A DNA stretch of 7,523 bases from Candidatus Parepulonipiscium sp. PG-Nun2H_MBin03 (GTDB lineage Bacteria > Bacillota > Clostridia > Lachnospirales > Cellulosilyticaceae). The translations under genes were made by a program, and so were the position numbers. How positions within the stretch are numbered: position 1 is the first letter of the stretch; each line of letters opens with the position of its first letter. This document shows, one piece after another, positions 5,826 to 7,523 of this stretch. The stretch is from positions 1 through 7,523 of the forward strand of contig MDJN01000026.1 of NCBI GenBank assembly GCA_001995005.1, in the 5' to 3' direction. The notes under the pieces were generated by a model. The model did no database searches. It was given only the letters and a program-made list of their open reading frames with translations, and had not been told where the DNA came from.

Positions 5826-7313
5826 CTACATTTCTAAAAGACTATATATATACTCCATGTCTAGACTTTCTCTAACAATATCTGCAAGCTTATCATACTC
5901 TCTGTCTTTAAATTCTTCCATAGACATATTTTTATTCAACTCATAATCAATGCCTTTATTTGTCGCAAGTGCTTTGACTATGGTTAATATAATTTCCGCA
6001 CTATCAAATATTCCGTGCACATAAGTTCCATATACATTACCTATAGAATATCCATCAAGAGTAATATTATTCTCCAAATCTACTAATTTATTCATATTCT
6101 TATCAAGTTTTGTGGTACCCATATGAATTTCATAACCTTCAAAATTAATTCCATTTAATACAGAAAAAATCCCTTCTGCATTTTCAACAGTACCATTCAC
6201 CCGGGTTCTAGTCTTTTGTTGTTCAAAAATTGTATCCCCTTTAACAAAACCTAATCCCCTGTGCGTTCCGCCTCCTTCTAAATGGTTAGGGTCTGATATA
6301 GTTTCGCAAAGCATTTGAAACCCTCCGCAAATTCCAAATATGCTGCCTCCACTGTTCTTATATTTTAATATCTTTGATTCTAACCCGCTCTCTCTTAACC
6401 ATAATAAGTCTGAGATTGTATTTTTTGACCCTGGAAGTATTAATAAATCTGGTTTCTTAAATTCATGCACATTTTCAATATATCTAACCTTGCACCCTGC
6501 AAATATATCAAATGCGTTAAAATCCGTAAAATTAGATATTTTAGGTAATTTAATTACAGCTATATCTATTAAAGATACTTGTTTATTAATAAGATTTTCT
6601 GATAAGCTATCCTCGTCATCTATATTCAAATGACAATATGGCACCACCCCTACTACGGGTATTGGCATTAAATTTTCTATCATATCAATACCAGGTTGTA
6701 ATATCTTAACATCACCTCGAAATTTATTTATAATATTTCCTTTTATATACGCCTTTTCGTCGTCATCTTGTAGCATATATGTTCCATATAATGCAGCAAA
6801 AACACCTCCTCTATCAATGTCTGCAACAATTAAAACAGGTGCATTAGCCATTTTTGCCATTCCCATGTTTACTATGTCATTTTCCTTTAAATTTATCTCC
6901 GCAGGACTTCCAGCCCCTTCTATTACAATTATGTCAAACTCCTCTGCTAATTTATTATACGCTTCCATAATGATGGGTTTGTAGTTTACTTTATTTTTGT
7001 AATACTCACTTGCTTTCATATTTCCAACTACTTCTCCATTAATAATTACTTGTGAACCTTTGTCACTAGTAGGTTTTAATAAAATAGGATTCATTCTAAC
7101 ATCTGGCTTTATATTAGCAGCCTCTGCTTGTACAACTTGAGCCCGTCCCATCTCAAGCCCTTCTTCCGTAATAAATGAATTTAACGCCATGTTTTGTGAC
7201 TTAAACGGAGCCACCTTATGCCCATCTTGGTAAAAAATCCTGCATAACGCTGCTGTTAAAATACTTTTGCCTGCATTTGAAGTCGTCCCTTGTATCATGA
7301 TTGATTTTGCCAT
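5826..7313 (-). CDS. cobQ: Cobyric acid synthase (glutamine-hydrolysing)
   Basis: This 495-aa cytosolic enzyme (CobQ/CbiP) amidates the b, d, e and g carboxylates of adenosylcobyrinic acid a,c-diamide, using glutamine and ATP, to give cobyric acid in cobalamin synthesis. The N-terminal dethiobiotin-synthetase-like ATPase domain has the P-loop G-T-T-S-N-A-G-K-S at 9-17, followed by K-S-Q-N-M-A-L-N-S, a strong family mark. The C-terminal class I glutamine amidotransferase domain has L-I-L-P-G-S-K-N-T, nucleophile Cys329 in G-I-C-G-G-F-Q-M, and His433 in Y-V-H-G-I-F. Length and all key residues are normal, so the gene looks intact. The ATG at 7313 has GAGGAG 8 nt upstream. No other corrin gene lies in the window. 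The gene is probably read alone or as the last member of its unit, and it has its own promoter close by. Confidence 0.97.
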   Translation of the reverse strand: MAKSIMIQGTTSNAGKSILTAALCRIFYQDGHKVAPFKSQNMALNSFITEEGLEMGRAQVVQAEAANIKPDVRMNPILLKPTSDKGSQVIINGEVVGNMKASEYYKNKVNYKPIIMEAYNKLAEEFDIIVIEGAGSPAEINLKENDIVNMGMAKMANAPVLIVADIDRGGVFAALYGTYMLQDDDEKAYIKGNIINKFRGDVKILQPGIDMIENLMPIPVVGVVPYCHLNIDDEDSLSENLINKQVSLIDIAVIKLPKISNFTDFNAFDIFAGCKVRYIENVHEFKKPDLLILPGSKNTISDLLWLRESGLESKILKYKNSGGSIFGICGGFQMLCETISDPNHLEGGGTHRGLGFVKGDTIFEQQKTRTRVNGTVENAEGIFSVLNGINFEGYEIHMGTTKLDKNMNKLVDLENNITLDGYSIGNVYGTYVHGIFDSAEIILTIVKALATNKGIDYELNKNMSMEEFKDREYDKLADIVRESLDMEYIYSLLEM

Positions 7314-7346
7314 TTACTCATCTCCTCTAATATTATATTTCTATCT

Positions 7347-7376
7347 ATTATATATTCATTTCTCATAACTTTGCAA
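7347..7376 (-). promoter_or_regulatory. Promoter of cobQ
   Basis: The minus strand has TTGCAA (7371-7376, four of six consensus bases), an 18-bp spacer and a perfect TATAAT (7347-7352). The predicted start near 7340 leaves a leader of only about 27 nt containing the GAGGAG ribosome site, too short for a cobalamin riboswitch. Confidence 0.55.
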
Positions 7377-7419
7377 CTTAACTATACTTATTTTTATACT
7401 AATCTAATTTTGATAAAGG

Positions 7420-7440
7420 AGATAGTTCACAAAACTATCT
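7420..7440. repeat. Hairpin-forming inverted repeat upstream of cobQ
   Basis: Arms AGATAGTT (7420-7427) and AACTATCT (7433-7440) flank a 5-nt loop. On the minus strand the tail (CCTTTATC then AAAA) is not U-rich enough for a confident intrinsic terminator, though it could end a transcript entering from the right. A further perfect palindrome, ATCTAGCTAGAT, lies at 7460-7471. The rest up to base 7523 has no recognisable gene. Confidence 0.35.
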
Positions 7441-7523
7441 TCAGAATGTAGACGATTAAATCTAGCTAGATAAATATGAACTATAATTATTAAAATTTAC
7501 TTCTATAAAAAGCATAGTTTTTG

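Noticed and set aside
6340..6633. Plus-strand open frame of 97 codons
   Set aside because: It is antisense to the glutaminase half of cobQ, without a ribosome site or recognisable domain.
5826..7313. Functional link between cobQ and the GRE, because GREs can replace B12-dependent dehydratases
   Set aside because: CobQ has its own promoter and is separated by the permease and the convergent regulator; adjacency alone is not enough.
7314..7523. Cobalamin riboswitch upstream of cobQ
   Set aside because: No B12-box-like GCCACTG or matching fold elements are visible on the minus strand, and the predicted leader is only about 27 nt.
7500..7523. Possible terminator at the right edge (CTAT/ATAG around AAAAAGC, then TTTTT)
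   Set aside because: The stem is only 4 bp, AT-rich, and cut by the window end.

Overview
The window is AT-rich, has clostridial-style Shine-Dalgarno sites, and encodes an oxygen-sensitive glycyl radical enzyme with its activase. It therefore most likely comes from a low-GC anaerobic Firmicute of the class Clostridia. I cannot name the genus. It carries five protein-coding genes, one cut off by the left edge. I see no RNA genes, insertion sequences, CRISPR array or phage genes.

Left part (1-3233): a two-gene operon read leftwards. The first gene is a radical-SAM glycyl-radical-enzyme activase (2132-3001). The second is the glycyl radical enzyme itself (GRE, 2124 to beyond base 1). The last two codons of the activase form the ribosome binding site of the GRE. 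The GRE has one catalytic cysteine in a G-C-N-D-P motif. It is therefore not pyruvate formate-lyase (which has Cys-Cys), and it differs from the usual G-C-V-E-P of the dehydratase/lyase subfamilies. Its substrate cannot be assigned, and its C-terminal glycyl loop lies outside the window. A full-consensus promoter drives the operon, with a perfect 12-bp palindrome on the predicted transcription start.

Middle (3192-5595): a GntR/HutC-type regulator with a UTRA ligand-binding domain is divergent from the GRE operon and is its likely local regulator. It converges on an NCS2 (AzgA/PbuG-type) purine permease. The two genes share one 17-bp perfect inverted repeat that contains bases of both stop codons and acts as a bidirectional terminator. 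The permease promoter lies inside a 39-bp nested palindrome, a strong operator candidate.

Right part (5596-7523): a 230-bp stretch without a gene, then cobyric acid synthase (cobQ) read leftwards from its own promoter. No cobalamin riboswitch is recognisable upstream of it. The remaining bases to the right edge hold small inverted repeats but no gene.

The most plausible functional unit is regulator plus activase plus GRE. Whether the permease feeds the same pathway is open. CobQ looks like an unrelated neighbour.
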